The translations under genes were made by a program, and so were the position numbers. From Phytophthora hibernalis (taxonomy: Eukaryota; Oomycota; Peronosporomycetes; Peronosporales; Peronosporaceae): a DNA stretch of 64,000 bases. Below are positions 35,500 to 47,116 of this stretch, one piece after another. The notes under the pieces were generated by a model. It did no database searches, had not been told where the DNA came from, and saw only the letters and a program-made list of their open reading frames with translations. The first letter of the stretch is position 1; each line of letters opens with the position of its first letter. The DNA lies in contig JAAKBF010000374.1 in the NCBI GenBank assembly GCA_012656075.1, forward strand, positions 372,001 to 436,000, given 5' to 3'.

Positions 35500-35535
35500 G
35501 GGCTTTTGCATAAGACGGCACTCTCCCAAAGTTTC
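35500..35535. repeat. 36-nt direct repeat, copy 1 (copy 2 at 36035-36070)
   Basis: GGGCTTTTGCA..., 33 of 36 bases identical to 36035-36070. The second copy lies just upstream of the SNARE-coil gene copy 1. Confidence 0.75.
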
Positions 35536-36150
35536 TTGATTACCAAACTACTTTTTGCTAAACATGGCACTCCAACACGCGAAATGTCAACTTAACATGT
35601 AAGTTACACACGTGTCGATATGGAAACGTATATTATCAAGCATCCAGCAGCTACCTACTGAGACAGAACCCTGGACACGGGCACTACTTCGTCAGACAGC
35701 TCCGATGGCCGCTTTGCTTTGCCCACTGAGCACGTGAAAGTTCGCTTCACTATACCCATTTTCTTCCTTTCCTAGGCAGATGCTTTGCTCACGCATACAC
35801 GTACCGGTAGACCGTGGGGTCACGTGCAACTACCGGTAACGAACGTATCAGCTTGTTCCCCCAGACTTCAGAAGCGATCAACTTAGAAATAGCCGCTCCG
35901 CGTAGTCGCTTTGGAACGCAGCTTCGAAACTTCGAAGAAGTATTCAGGTCCGCCGTCGCACTTGTACCTCAGTTTTGATTCGCCACCGTTGTATGCATCT
36001 AACTTACCGGTAACACTCATGTTGTGAGTGGTACGGGCTTTTGCAAAAGAAGGCACTCTCCCAAAGTTTCGTCCTTTGCAGAAACACACTTGAACAGTCT
36101 ATGCCTCCTCCTAAGTACGAACATGTCAATAAGCCATTTCGTAACTCAAA

Positions 36151-37433
36151 ATGGCGTCTAAGAGCGAAGAAACTTCCGACGTCCAGTGGCAGCAGCGCCA
36201 CACGCAGGCGCTACGAGACGCGGCCGAGTCTTTGAACATTGGCAGAGCCACCGCCCAGTCTCTGAGTCTACAGGCGGAGCAGTTGGGTCGTAGTGAGCGT
36301 GTGGTGGACGAGACGCAGGCGACGGTGGACGTGTCCAGACGCGTTTTGCGTGGGATGACGTGGGGCGGGTGGCTCTACAACCAGTTTTCAGTCGCTCCAG
36401 AGCTTTCTAGAGACAAGGGGCGACGGAGGTATACAAACATCAAGTGAGACCAATGCACCCATTTGAATTTGAACTCATTTTGTCAATTGTTGATGTTTCG
36501 GGTAGATTACAATGGGGTTCATTTGTCCAGAGTGCAGAGTCAAGTTCAAGTCGCCAGAGCAATTGGGGACGCATTATGGAAGTGTCCACGAGAGACGGAC
36601 AGATGGGGACCAAGTGACTCGAAATTTGGACTCGAATCGCCCGAGTGGAGGACAGAATCGACTGTCGTCTCAACAGACTCAAGTTACTGCGAGTTCCAGT
36701 GAGGACATCCATGACAAGTTCCTAATGGGCTTGGAACCGCAGTTGGCGGAGCTGAAGCAGCAGTCGCTGGCCCTTGGGAGTGCACTCGACACGCAGAACG
36801 AGCAGTTGGGTCGACTGGACTCGAAGATTGGACAGGTGCACCACGACATGAAGCGCGTGGGCATCCAGGCCAACAAAATCGCAGGCAGGAAGATTCCGGT
36901 GGTGTTTCGCTTCCGGTGTGCGTTCCAGGAGGTTCAGACTGGGAGGTTCTTACGCGATATCGACGGAGAGGCGCTTCTTAGGTACAGTATGTGGAGATTG
37001 TGCTGTTTTGTTGACCGATGTACTAACGTGCATGTCTGGTAAATTCATTTTTCGCGTTTCTACATGTAGTGCGGACGTCGTGGTCGATGGCTGTACGTTT
37101 CGAGCGTACACGCTGGGCGATGACAGCGACGTCTGGGGGTTCCAGAGCGAGAAGTCGAGTCAGTTTTTGGGCATCAACCGCTATGGGAACTTGAAAGTCC
37201 GTGGAGGAGACTTCAACTCGTACGAGCAGTTCCTAGTGGAGTCCAAGTCATCCACGCCTATATTTTGTCTAGCGAGCTACTTTGGCCTTGGCGGTTGGAT
37301 TGCTGCGAAAGGACCAGAGAACAGCGAGGACCTCACCACTATCCGAGGTACACCCGAGAACAGGCCCCTGGCAGCTCACTTCAAAATCGTGAACTTGGAG
37401 GATGGAATTGATAAAGTGTCCAGGGTGAATTGA
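36151..37433 (+). CDS. SNARE-like coil / C2H2 finger / beta-trefoil protein, copy 1
   Basis: Three exons: 36151-36428, 36506-36981 and 37070-37433. Exon 1 encodes a SNARE-like amphipathic coil (IGRATAQSLSLQAEQLGRSE, then VLRGMTWGGWLYNQF). Exon 2 encodes a C2H2 finger (CPECRVKF, closing H-x3-H in THYGSVH) and a second coil (LAELKQQSLALGSALDTQN, then LGRLDSKIGQVHHDM). Exons 2-3 add a fascin-like beta-trefoil (VFRFRCAFQEVQTGRFL, LGINRYGNLKV). Two SNAP-25-like coils suggest membrane fusion, but I cannot name the family. It is identical to the copy at 45668-46939 over almost the whole gene. Here the exon 1 end has GGGG where copy 2 has GGGGG (36418-36421), which breaks the frame. The C-terminus differs from copy 2 after DGI. 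Confidence 0.75.
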
Positions 37434-37499
37434 AATTATGATATTAATATTTGTTTAACCCACGGTTTATCCACCATGATGATGGAGATCCGGGAAAAC

Positions 37500-37528
37500 A
37501 AAATGGCATATTATTAATATGCCATTTT
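37500..37528. repeat. Perfect palindrome downstream of copy 1
   Basis: AAAATGGCATATTA pairs with TAATATGCCATTTT across one base, 66 bp after the stop codon. Absent downstream of copy 2. Confidence 0.7.
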
Positions 37529-37943
37529 CTTTTATGTCGTTGCTGTACAGGTGCTGAGGTCAATTGGCGTTGTCGATGCAGACTTCTATTCGTACTTTCG
37601 GCACTGAAGATGTATCGTAGCTAGGATTCCTAGTATGCGGTGCTAGTGAAACACTGCTCTTCAACATTATGAGGAGCTATGTAGGTAGTGGGAGCCAAGC
37701 CTTTGTTCGATTCCACGCATACGGTGCTGGCTCAACTCAGCGCCGCAGATAGCATCTTAGAATCCGACTCTGACTTGCTGTCCTTAACTATCCATAGCAG
37801 GAACAATCTTAGCCACAATAAAGAAGTTGATCGATACAATTTCAGTTGTTGTGTATTACCAAACTAAGCCAACTACCTACGACTTCGTAGCAAAGGACGA
37901 TACATACGCACACGGTCGAGCAAAGCGAACATCTCTAGCAAAA
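37529..37943. other. Intergenic
   Basis: About 415 bp between the convergent copy 1 gene and AAAP transporter 2. Nothing recognised. Confidence 0.4.
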
Positions 37944-39398
37944 TTAGTTCGCAGCGCTCACGTTGTAGTACACCGTGTGCTCGAACTCCGGCGCACAGTA
38001 CGGGAACTCGACTTCTTCGTCCGAGGGAGCAAACAGCTCCTTGCCCGTCGTGTACGTCACGTAGCAGCCCAGCACAAAGCAGATCGCCACCACGATGGGC
38101 CCCGCAACCTTCTCCCACATAGCAACCGTGCCCCACGACTTCTTCAGGTAGAAAACAATCGGCAGCAGAATGCAGTTCACCGTGATGCATGAAGCACCGA
38201 CGAAGTCTGCCAGGGACGTGAAGTCGTCCTTGAGCACAATCGAGAGAATGACAAGCGCCACCACGAGGATGAGACGCAGCACGACGTACTTGATGGCGTT
38301 CGTACCACGGTACTCCGCCGCCTCCGCCTCCGAGTCGTCCTTGTGCACATTCTCAGCATCAGCCACCGACACGTACGACATCTTGGAGGTACGGACAGCC
38401 GGGTCATTCGGGGTAGCATTTTGCAAGTAGCTGGTGGCGTTCTCCAGATCCTCCTGCTTCTCGCCCTGGTGCATGCCCAGGAACAGACGTTCCGCGATGT
38501 AGAAGGCCGGGTTGATGATCACCGCGAAGGCGATCGTGACGTGGAGCTGCATGAACAGGTACGCAAGCACAATGGTTCCCCAGTTGGGAGCAAAACCCAA
38601 GTTGGTGAGACCGGTCTCCGAGTCCGGGTAGATCGTGAAGAGCAGGTTGCCCGAGATCTGGCAGCCCACGGCCGAGTACGCGGTACTAGCCAGCACCAGG
38701 AACAGGATGGAGATGATGCCGACAGTGACGCCCACAACGCGCGGCATGCGCTTGGGGTCGCTGTGCTGGCGCTGAATGTCCGGGATGACGATACCAGCAC
38801 CGTAGGCGAGCGACAGGTTACCGAAGCAGCCAGCGACCTGTTCGAACGAGAGGTCAGGCTTCGGCACACTCGGGTGGCCGCTCAGTCCGTGCATGACCAC
38901 AGCCACGCCGAGGATGTCGGCAATGATCGTTCCCAGACAGCCAGCAAAGGCAGCACCAGCTCCTTCCTTCAACGTCGGCACCAAACACACAGGCAGCACC
39001 ATGAGTGCCATGAGGATGATCCACGTAGTCTGACTGAAGGCTTCTGGGAAAAGACCATCGAGTAGTGAACCACCGAGCACCAGGAAGACGCACGGGATCA
39101 GCAGACACGAGCCCATTTGGGAGATGATGCACAACCAGCGACCAATGGGTCCCATGCACCACTGGCCAAGGTCTCCGAATGTCTTGACGGACTTGGGCGA
39201 CAGCAGCATGACCTTGGACATGGTGATGGACGCGTAGATGTTGGCGAAGGCCATGAAGGCCATGGCGATGACGGCCAAGTAAGGGCCGGCACGCGAGAAG
39301 TTGCCGGGCATACCAAGTGTTCCAACGCCGTAGATGCAGCAGAAGAGGTTGAAGGCCGACTTGGCGTCCTCGGCCGTGAAGAAAGGACCCTTGGACAT
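37944..39398 (-). CDS. Amino acid transporter, AAAP family, copy 2
   Basis: An intact single-exon gene from ATG 39398 (MSKGPFFTAEDAK), 484 residues. It has about eleven hydrophobic helices with the family blocks YGVGTLGMPGNFSRAGPY, PTLKEGAGAAFAGCLGT, and NPAFYIAERLFLGMHQGE. A hydrophilic loop with EAEAAEYRGTNAIKY precedes the last helices. It aligns throughout with the gene at 15786-17254 and serves as the reference for that gene's missing base. Probable role is proton-coupled amino acid uptake in the plasma membrane or a vacuole. The two copies lie 20 kb apart in the same orientation, clearly paralogues but diverged in the first 20 residues and the C-terminus. Confidence 0.92.
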   Translation of the reverse strand: MSKGPFFTAEDAKSAFNLFCCIYGVGTLGMPGNFSRAGPYLAVIAMAFMAFANIYASITMSKVMLLSPKSVKTFGDLGQWCMGPIGRWLCIISQMGSCLLIPCVFLVLGGSLLDGLFPEAFSQTTWIILMALMVLPVCLVPTLKEGAGAAFAGCLGTIIADILGVAVVMHGLSGHPSVPKPDLSFEQVAGCFGNLSLAYGAGIVIPDIQRQHSDPKRMPRVVGVTVGIISILFLVLASTAYSAVGCQISGNLLFTIYPDSETGLTNLGFAPNWGTIVLAYLFMQLHVTIAFAVIINPAFYIAERLFLGMHQGEKQEDLENATSYLQNATPNDPAVRTSKMSYVSVADAENVHKDDSEAEAAEYRGTNAIKYVVLRLILVVALVILSIVLKDDFTSLADFVGASCITVNCILLPIVFYLKKSWGTVAMWEKVAGPIVVAICFVLGCYVTYTTGKELFAPSDEEVEFPYCAPEFEHTVYYNVSAAN

Positions 39399-41138
39399 CG
39401 TTATCAACAATTGATCGGGAGCTTGAGCTGGAGATGGCCAAATTGGAAATGATCAGGTGTGGTGGAGCTGTCGGAAGGCGGACACACCCGGGCCTCTCCA
39501 TTACCGGTACCGTTAATAAAGCAGGCTACCTATGGGGATGGACTCATTGCAATGGCCGCATGTTGCCGGCAGCTGTGGAGGACTCCATGTCCTGCAGCAG
39601 ATCCAAGATTGGCGGGAAGGGATGACTGATTAAAAAGTTTTAGTCAATTCTGCAGCAGCGGTTTCACGTCATCATGTTTGTGTATACCATTTTACTGAAC
39701 CAGGACAGTACAGTAACCTGCGTTAACAAGCAATTTCAATTTTAACACAATTCAGCAGGTCGAATCAAAATAAACTAAAGGTTTGTATCGGACTTCAAAA
39801 TTATTTTCATTAGATATTCGAGGTTATAATGTTTTGTGCGGATGCATTAACACAGATTACTGTACTGTACGTCCACCTGCGAGCGTACGCCGTGTTGGGC
39901 CCTTCTTGGCGCACCAGTTCAGTGAGAGCCTTTTCTGCCCGTTAAATCAATACCGCTGTCGGAGGCTTCATTGAAGCCGCTTCAACACTCGCTACTGTGA
40001 AGCGCCTTCGCCAACGGGATTGCTCTCTAATAACACGGGGAATCCGTTATCGGTACGATCATACATGTACTTTTAACAATCTCCAGTGCAGCTGAGTGAG
40101 TACATACCTCGCCTCAGCTGCCTCCATGAAGCTGTCCGAGCGCATTGCGACTTTTGGTAGTTGCTGTATCCTTGGTCTATACGGTTCGCATCAAGTGATT
40201 GTGAGGGTCTCTCTTCAAAGAGAGTCGGGACGTCGTCCCGGACGACGCCTACATGTGCGCCGTCATCACCTTGAAGTGGAGGAGGAGGTGATTGGCGTGA
40301 TGACAGCGCTGTCATCGCGCAAGGATGCAACACTGGGACTTGTGCATCGACACGAAACACGGCAACCGACCGTTTGTATCGCTCGAGGTCGACGCTGACT
40401 GTTACATGTACCGACGTCGATCCTAGAGGCAGATATGTACATGTGTATCTGTCACCGACTCGTACGTGTAGTCTAGGTTATCCTACTTGTCGCACAGGCA
40501 AGTGGCCTTGCTCAAGTGGCCTTGCTCAAGTTGCAAAGGTGGAGAAAGACATTTCTTCATCCATGTAACGTTACTGTAGATGGGTTTGATCGAGTGGAAT
40601 GCGTATTTGGTAGTCGCATGCACTGCCAGCAAGTGGAATGCATCTACTGCACGCACTGGAAAGCGACTGCAATAAATGAAAAGGATAGAAAACTGAAGGA
40701 AATTAAAAATAGCACCGGAAAATTAATCTGACTTGATACCCTTGGCAGATACATGTACCATACCAGACTTATACCAACACATGTATTAATACTAGTACAT
40801 GTACACTGTATACCGAGTTGACGAGGCGGAGCTAGCAAAAGGCTCTTGAGGCCGCCTGCTTGTCTAAGGTTTCTGACGAATTGCTACATTCGTTGCGTTA
40901 GTTCATGAACTTCAACTGTAGATTTATAATGATTAATTCTAAAGGGTTAATTAAAACAAACTTGTTTCGACATTTCAAACTGATAAACCCCGTTTTTAAT
41001 ACAGGTACGCGAACCAAACTGCAATTACGCGATTTACTGGTCTTGCTTCGTGAAGTATATTGTGACGCCTTCTTCGGGTCAATATTGCTCTCGATGAAGT
41101 TGATTTGTTTTGTGCACTCCAACAGAAGAGCGCGGCTT
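39399..41138. other. Intergenic, nothing firm
   Basis: About 1.7 kb. A 100-residue ORF at 40096-40398 has no recognisable domain. Runs of TACATGTA/GTACATG palindromes occur at 40060, 40230, 40430 and 40750-40805. Confidence 0.4.
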
Positions 41139-44100
41139 TCATCCACCAACGTGTGAAGATGGGTCGAAATTGGAGCAATCGATAACGCTGGTATTCTGTG
41201 CAAGCACTTCCTGTTCCGCAACCATCTCGCCTTCATTGCCATGATGTCTTGTCAATGCAGTCTGAAGTGAGCCATTTCTCACACCAATGATCCGACGTAC
41301 ATGCTGCACATGCATCATGAAAGCCAAGAGTCCGTGGAAAAATGGGCGAACGTCTGCGTAGTCATGAGGCCACTTCGCGTGCACGAAGTATGCTTCCAGA
41401 ACCGTTGCAGTCGCTGTACCAAGTCCAAGCGGGTCACATTTCTGTAAGTCAGCGCTAAGACCAACAGGATCCAGTAAATAGGCGCACGCGGTACTCCAGC
41501 TGGAAGCTCCGACGATCTTCCGAGGTTTCTGCCACACGTGGTCTGGCTGTAGTAATACACGTGTTGCTTCAATGAGAACTGCCTCTGCGACAAGATAAGC
41601 ATCGAACGCAGAGGCATGATCGCCTCCTTCCTCACCATCATCGTCCAGAAATACAGGAGCAAGTTGTGCTACTTGGCAAGCTGCAGGGTGCAATGCCTGC
41701 AAAGCTTCGAGAAGATCATGGTCACGATATACTCCTGCAGCATTTTGCTCAAAACTGTTGTCATCGTCGAGATGATCATATCGAGCGCCTACAACGTACG
41801 CCACGTGACACGGAAGCTCGCCGGAGTCCGGGTACAACCACCAGTGAAGCTCATGGACGAACAAGTTTGCACTGGCCACAGTCAAACCACAGTCGGCGTT
41901 GAAGAGAACGACAACCTGATCCCGTGCTAAAGTTTGCAAAATTGTTTCTCGCAAATGCATGCTTTCTTCAGCAATTACGTGGTCTTGATCTCCCTCAGCA
42001 AAACGTAAGAAACCCTGTTTCCCACGGTCGAAAGCCACAAAGTAGTGCTTGAGAAACGATAGTAGCCAACTCATCGTCGCCGAGAATGCGGACCCAACAA
42101 CGAGTACAATCGGAGGAGCCAATGTTGCACACACGTCACAGTATCTGTGGTAAACTAGCTCCAGTGATTCTGGTGCGATGACACCGGCATGAATAATGAG
42201 CTCTTTGACTGCATCCAGTCGTCGATGCTGGATCATCGCGCAGTTGGGACAGCTCGTAGTATAGTTGAATGCTGTTTCTGGAACGGGACCGACATCATGC
42301 GCTGCATCATATGCCGAACACGAAGGACACTCTTCGCCATCACCTTTTCTTTCATTGGCATTATTTTCCAATCCCACAGCAAGACGACGTGAAGCATTCG
42401 TGCATCGAAGATAGTCTGATAGTGCGATCCGAAGTGACTGCCGTGTTGCTGCCCCACCAAACGAAAAGATGAGAGAGTGGGCGCCAACCACGTGAATTCC
42501 AACAGCAAGTGCGCTCGGAACTCGGTCTTCTGCTGAACAACAAAAACCGCGACAAAACAGAAGACACCTTCGACTTTGCTTGCGTATTTTGCGAGACGCA
42601 GTACACGAACGTAGTTCGCTAGCTTACCAGCCCACTTGGTAGAAACGATCGCCTTCCACTTGAGGAAAGGGGTGTGATCACTGGCGTCTGTCCGCTTCGG
42701 GTCTAGAGATGGAATTTGCTCAAACTGGATCAGAGAGACCAAATCCGCAAAACTCGATGATGAAAGGTGGACACCGTACGGATTGACATCACATTTGTTG
42801 AGATCCAGTCGGTCTCTCGACTCGGATTGTTCACTTTTGCCGTTTTGGCCTTTTGGGGTGAGCTCCACCGTATACTTGGTCTCATCTGTGTCGTATAAGC
42901 GGACCGAGTACTTCACACGTCTCACAATGATCTCGCTCGAGTATATTCGAGGTCCTACAACATTGTTAGTGTTTCGTTCTGCTTTGTCTTGAGACGGATA
43001 TAATTCCTCTTGCATTTTGAGAGCATCGGTATGGTGCTTCCAGACAATCACAGTGTGGCCTGGGGACTTCCACTGAACATCCAAATCACTACCAACAATG
43101 AGCCAGCGGGCAGCGACAGCATGCTCGGTCAGTAAAAACTCTTGCCCGTTGCATGAGCCTACAACGAACCGCACGGTCGACTGATCGTTTCTTCTCAGAT
43201 ATAGTGCCACGAGTGAATAGCGGTCTGCAAATGAGTGCCGTAACTTCACGCCTTCCTTGTGAATACAAACAAGCGCTTGGTCATTTTCGCGTACACGAAG
43301 TGGAAGAGGACAGGGTGTACCAGACCAGACGAGTCGGAATTGCCGACGCCGTTTTTCATACAGCAAACAGAGCCACTTACAAAATCCTCCCAGCCCGGCA
43401 CTCGTACGACCATATCCCAGTGAATTGAAATCGCGAAGTGGCATCTCCGTTGTGAACGCAGCAGACGATCTAGGCTCGTATGCCACAATGCGGAGTCTTT
43501 CCAGGTCGTAGCCACGAGCGTTGCGTGTATACACAGATACCAAAAATCGCTTCCCGTTCATCTCGTGCATGCACTTGAAGATGGCGCACGATGCTACTCG
43601 ATCCATTCTTGCCTTCTGTGTCCTCAAAATCGTTTTCTTTTTTGATTCTCGCTCCACCGCCCGAGCCAACGCGTCTTCCCATTTCATTGCCACATTTTCA
43701 GCTCGTCTGCGGTCCAGTACCAACTCCTTATCTTTTATAGTTCGGGCATGCTGCTCGAGGCAAGCGCGCTTCTGATAAATTGATCGCTGGCGCTTCTCTT
43801 CCAGCTGATTAAAAGTTTCAGGACCGCCTCTTTCAATCACACGAATATCACTCTGAATTTCCATCGCGACATCCTCATAAATAATGCTATCTTCCTGCTG
43901 CAAGGGCTCATGAACGAGATCCGACTTTGTATCGGAGCGTTTTTGCAGGATTTTCTTCTTCAATCGAACCTTCCGACCCCGCTCTTCAGCCTTTTGGCGA
44001 ACGTGGCTACGCTGGGTTGCTTCCTCTTGCTGTTTCTTATCGTGTCTAACTGCTCGCAGCTTGTCCTGCTCAACGCAGGGAACAGTATCAAATGTCGAAC

Positions 44101-44329
44101 GATGATTGCCACCACAACACAAGGGACACAAAAACCGCAAACCTACCTTTTCGAGCCTTAGCTCACTTAGTCGCGCCTTGCAAACGTCCAGCGCGCCTCC
44201 GATGTATTTTTCATCACCTTTTAACGATGAAAGGCAGCTCTCCAACCGTTCGGTAAGGCAGTCGTATGTCTTTAGTACTTCTTGTCGATACTTATCACGG
44301 CAGCTCCTACGAGAATACCCAGACATGCC
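41139..44329 (-). CDS. Large orphan protein with two Cys clusters, about 1,060 residues
   Basis: Starts at ATG 44329 (MSGYSRRSCRDKY). Order: helical N-terminus; first Cys cluster (FLCPLCCGGNHRSTFDTVPC); highly charged coiled coil (residues about 95-230, many Lys/Arg/Glu); several beta-rich blocks (KRFLVSVYTRNARGYDLERL and FVVGSCNGQEFLLTEHAVAA) that look like repeated lipid- or ligand-binding-type sandwiches. A second Cys cluster (ECPSCSAYD, SCPNCAMIQ, YCDVCATL) follows, then a C-terminal domain with VVVLFNADCGLTVASANLFV. One frame change near 42486-42490 fits a single missing base. I do not recognise the family. The pattern of coil plus Cys pairs suggests a structural or flagellar protein, but this is a guess. 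Confidence 0.65.
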
Positions 44330-44397
44330 TGAGATTTTATTCCACACCAACAGCTGACAAAACTAAGCGGAGCCTTCCGTACCAGACACGTTGATCC

Positions 44398-45611
44398 TTA
44401 GTGCGATCGCAGTTCCGGAGTAGCTCCGTCCACCTCATCTTCACAGAGGAAATACTCGAGTTAGAAATCATCCAAACCCAAGAGGTAGGCAAAAGCAAAA
44501 GACGAATACTTCGAAGTACCTGGTTGCGTAAGTCTTGAATGGTACGTTGTACTTGTGTACGCTCCCGGTGAATCAAAGAGATTCGGCTCTCCTTTGATCT
44601 AAAATGGATACAAATACAGCAACGGGCAACTAGCCATTAGAGCGCCCAACTAAAAAACACTGCTACTGTAGAAGTCTGGGGCGTACCTTAGTTGTACGTT
44701 CAAAACTGCTATCGCGTCGTACACGGTTGGAGATGGAGCATTATTATCGATGTCGTTCGTTTTCAGTATCGAGGGACCTCCATCCACATATTCTCGCGCT
44801 GCTTTCAGCGCACACAGCCGGCCATGAAAACTTTCTTCTTCCAGCAGTATCTCCTGAGCCGTTGCTATCCGCGATCCGTCCACGATGTCATCTTCCGGGC
44901 AAATACTATCCAAAGGCTTGACGAGAGGTGGAGGAGGGAGCTGTTTTTTCCAGCAAATCCTAGTCGACGGTGAAGCTTCTGAAGCATTTGGAAGGCCAAC
45001 CTTCTTATTGTTTAGCTTCCAGCTTGTAGAACTCCAATACTTCAATGACCGGTCATTTTGAACGCTGAGCGCAAGTCTGGAACTGACGACGTCATCTAAC
45101 GCCTCGTTGACAATGAACGGGTTGCGAAGAAGGCGAAACTCGAGCCACTCTACCAATTCACCAGCCTGGTCCAGGAAATCGAGATCTTCACACATGTTGA
45201 GCATGTAATTTTCGTTCTCGTACATGTAGGGTCGAGGCCTGCCTTGGTGAACAACTGTTCGCCATGTCTGGATATTCTCGACAACATCCACCGAAGCTGC
45301 TCGTGTGAGCAAGAGTAAGTCCCCAGCACATGAATTTCCTTGCCCTCTGCAACATCAAGATTGCGGATCTCCACACTTTTTCTTGTTTTCTTCGGTTTAG
45401 CTCTGGAAAGACTTTTGGTACGAGGGCGCGCCTGACCTTCACAAGATACACTTGACGACGTATGCGGAGCAATAGTCGAAAGTAATACACGTAGCTTGGC
45501 CTTGTGCTGCTCTCTGACCGTAATACTGCTCAGCACTGCCATCTCTGCCTCCTTGAGCGACATACCTCTACCCGAACCAACGGCATCTTGCACTCGGCCT
45601 TTCAGCTTCAT
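44398..45611 (-). CDS. Orphan protein upstream of the large orphan
   Basis: Three exons on the minus strand: first exon ending at the GTACGC donor after NVQLR, a middle exon (SKESRISLIHRERTQVQ), and a last exon YFLCEDEVDGATPELRSH ending at TAA 44398. First ATG at 45611. About 385 residues, with a basic region (KSLSRAKPKKTRKSVEIRN), helical middle and a Pro-rich stretch (KKQLPPPPLVKPLD). One base change near 45231-45245 interrupts the frame. No known domain. The stop lies only 68 bp from the next gene's ATG on the same strand, so the two could be one gene. The frame is open upstream of the ATG to about 45640, where the inverted SNARE-coil copy begins, so a 5' exon may have been lost. Confidence 0.5.
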
Positions 45612-45667
45612 CAAATGTTCAAGAGCCACCTCTGAAACCGTGGGTAATTAACAAAAATACCACAACA

Positions 45668-46939
45668 TCAATTGTCCTTTTCAATTCCATCCTCCAAGTT
45701 CACGATTTTGAAGTGAGCTGCCAGGGGCCTGTTCTCGGGTGTACCTCGGATAGTGGTGAGGTCCTCGCTGTTCTCTGGTCCTTTCGCAGCAATCCAACCG
45801 CCAAGGCCAAAGTAGCTCGCTAGACAAAATATAGGCGTGGATGACTTGGACTCCACTAGGAACTGCTCGTACGAGTTGAAGTCTCCTCCACGGACTTTCA
45901 AGTTCCCATAGCGGTTGATGCCCAAAAACTGACTCGACTTCTCGCTCTGGAACCCCCAGACGTCGCTGTCATCGCCCAGCGTGTACGCTCGAAACGTACA
46001 GCCATCGACCACGACGTCCGCACTACATGTAGAAACGCGAAAAATGAATTTACCAGACATGCACGTTAGTACATCGGTCAACAAAACAGCACAATCTCCA
46101 CATACTGTACCTAAGAAGCGCCTCTCCGTCGATATCGCGTAAGAACCTCCCAGTCTGAACCTCCTGGAACGCACACCGGAAGCGAAACACCACCGGAATC
46201 TTCCTGCCTGCGATTTTGTTGGCCTGGATGCCCACGCGCTTCATGTCGTGGTGCACCTGTCCAATCTTCGAGTCCAGTCGACCCAACTGCTCGTTCTGCG
46301 TGTCGAGTGCACTCCCAAGGGCCAGCGACTGCTGCTTCAGCTCCGCCAACTGCGGTTCCAAGCCCATTAGGAACTTGTCATGGATGTCCTCACTGGAACT
46401 CGCAGTAACTTGAGTCTGTTGAGACGACAGTCGATTCTGTCCTCCACTCGGGCGATTCGAGTCCAAATTTCGAGTCACTTGGTCCCCATCTGTCCGTCTC
46501 TCGTGGACACTTCCATAATGCGTCCCCAATTGCTCTGGCGACTTGAACTTGACTCTGCACTCTGGACAAATGAACCCCATTGTAATCTACCCGAAACATC
46601 AACAATTGACAAAATGAGTTCAAATTCAAATGGGTGCATTGGTCTCACTTGATGTTTGTATACCTCCGTCGCCCCCTTGTCTCTAGAAAGCTCTGGAGCG
46701 ACTGAAAACTGGTTGTAGAGCCACCCGCCCCACGTCATCCCACGCAAAACGCGTCTGGACACGTCCACCGTCGCCTGCGTCTCGTCCACCACACGCTCAC
46801 TACGACCCAACTGCTCCGCCTGTAGACTCAGAGACTGGGCGGTGGCTCTGCCAATGTTCAAAGACTCGGCCGCGTCTCGTAGCGCCTGCGTGTGGCGCTG
46901 CTGCCACTGGACGTCGGAAGCTTCTTCGCTCTTAGACAT
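45668..46939 (-). CDS. SNARE-like coil / C2H2 finger / beta-trefoil protein, copy 2
   Basis: Exons 46939-46664, 46586-46111 and 46022-45668 join in phase with no frame break and give 368 residues. It holds a first SNARE-like coil (residues about 10-75), C2H2 finger just after the first splice junction (GFICPECRVKF, H-x3-H), second SNARE-like coil (about 155-205) and fascin-like beta-trefoil (about 215-360). It is identical to copy 1 in exon 2, intron 2 and nearly all of exon 3. The start differs (MSKSEEASD here, MASKSEETSD in copy 1), and the end is GIEKDN here. A role in membrane traffic is inferred from the paired coils; the finger and trefoil are unusual additions. Probably the intact reference copy. 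Confidence 0.8.
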
Positions 46940-47116
46940 TTTGAATTAGGTAGAGGTTGGTATGAATTTCGGTGGTCGAACTTAAGACAAATGTTAAAAA
47001 TAATATGACATACGGTATGTTGGAAATAATCTGACAAATGTTGGATACCAAACAAATGAGTTACAGATTTACGTACCCCGGTTACGCTAGTCTTGAATTT
47101 TCATCGTCGTGGGAAC

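Larger units (their letters stand above)
34944..36150. other. Intergenic with hairpin and direct repeat
   Basis: About 1.2 kb without a supported gene. Contains the 117-bp palindrome at 35171-35287 and the 36-nt repeat at 35500-35535 and 36035-36070. Confidence 0.45.

Noticed and set aside
40096..40398. 100-residue ORF
   Set aside because: No domain and no clear homologue pattern; left as intergenic.
46216..46652. Plus-strand ORFs inside SNARE-coil copy 2 (same pair appears in copy 1)
   Set aside because: Antisense shadows of exon 2; they repeat only because the two gene copies are identical.
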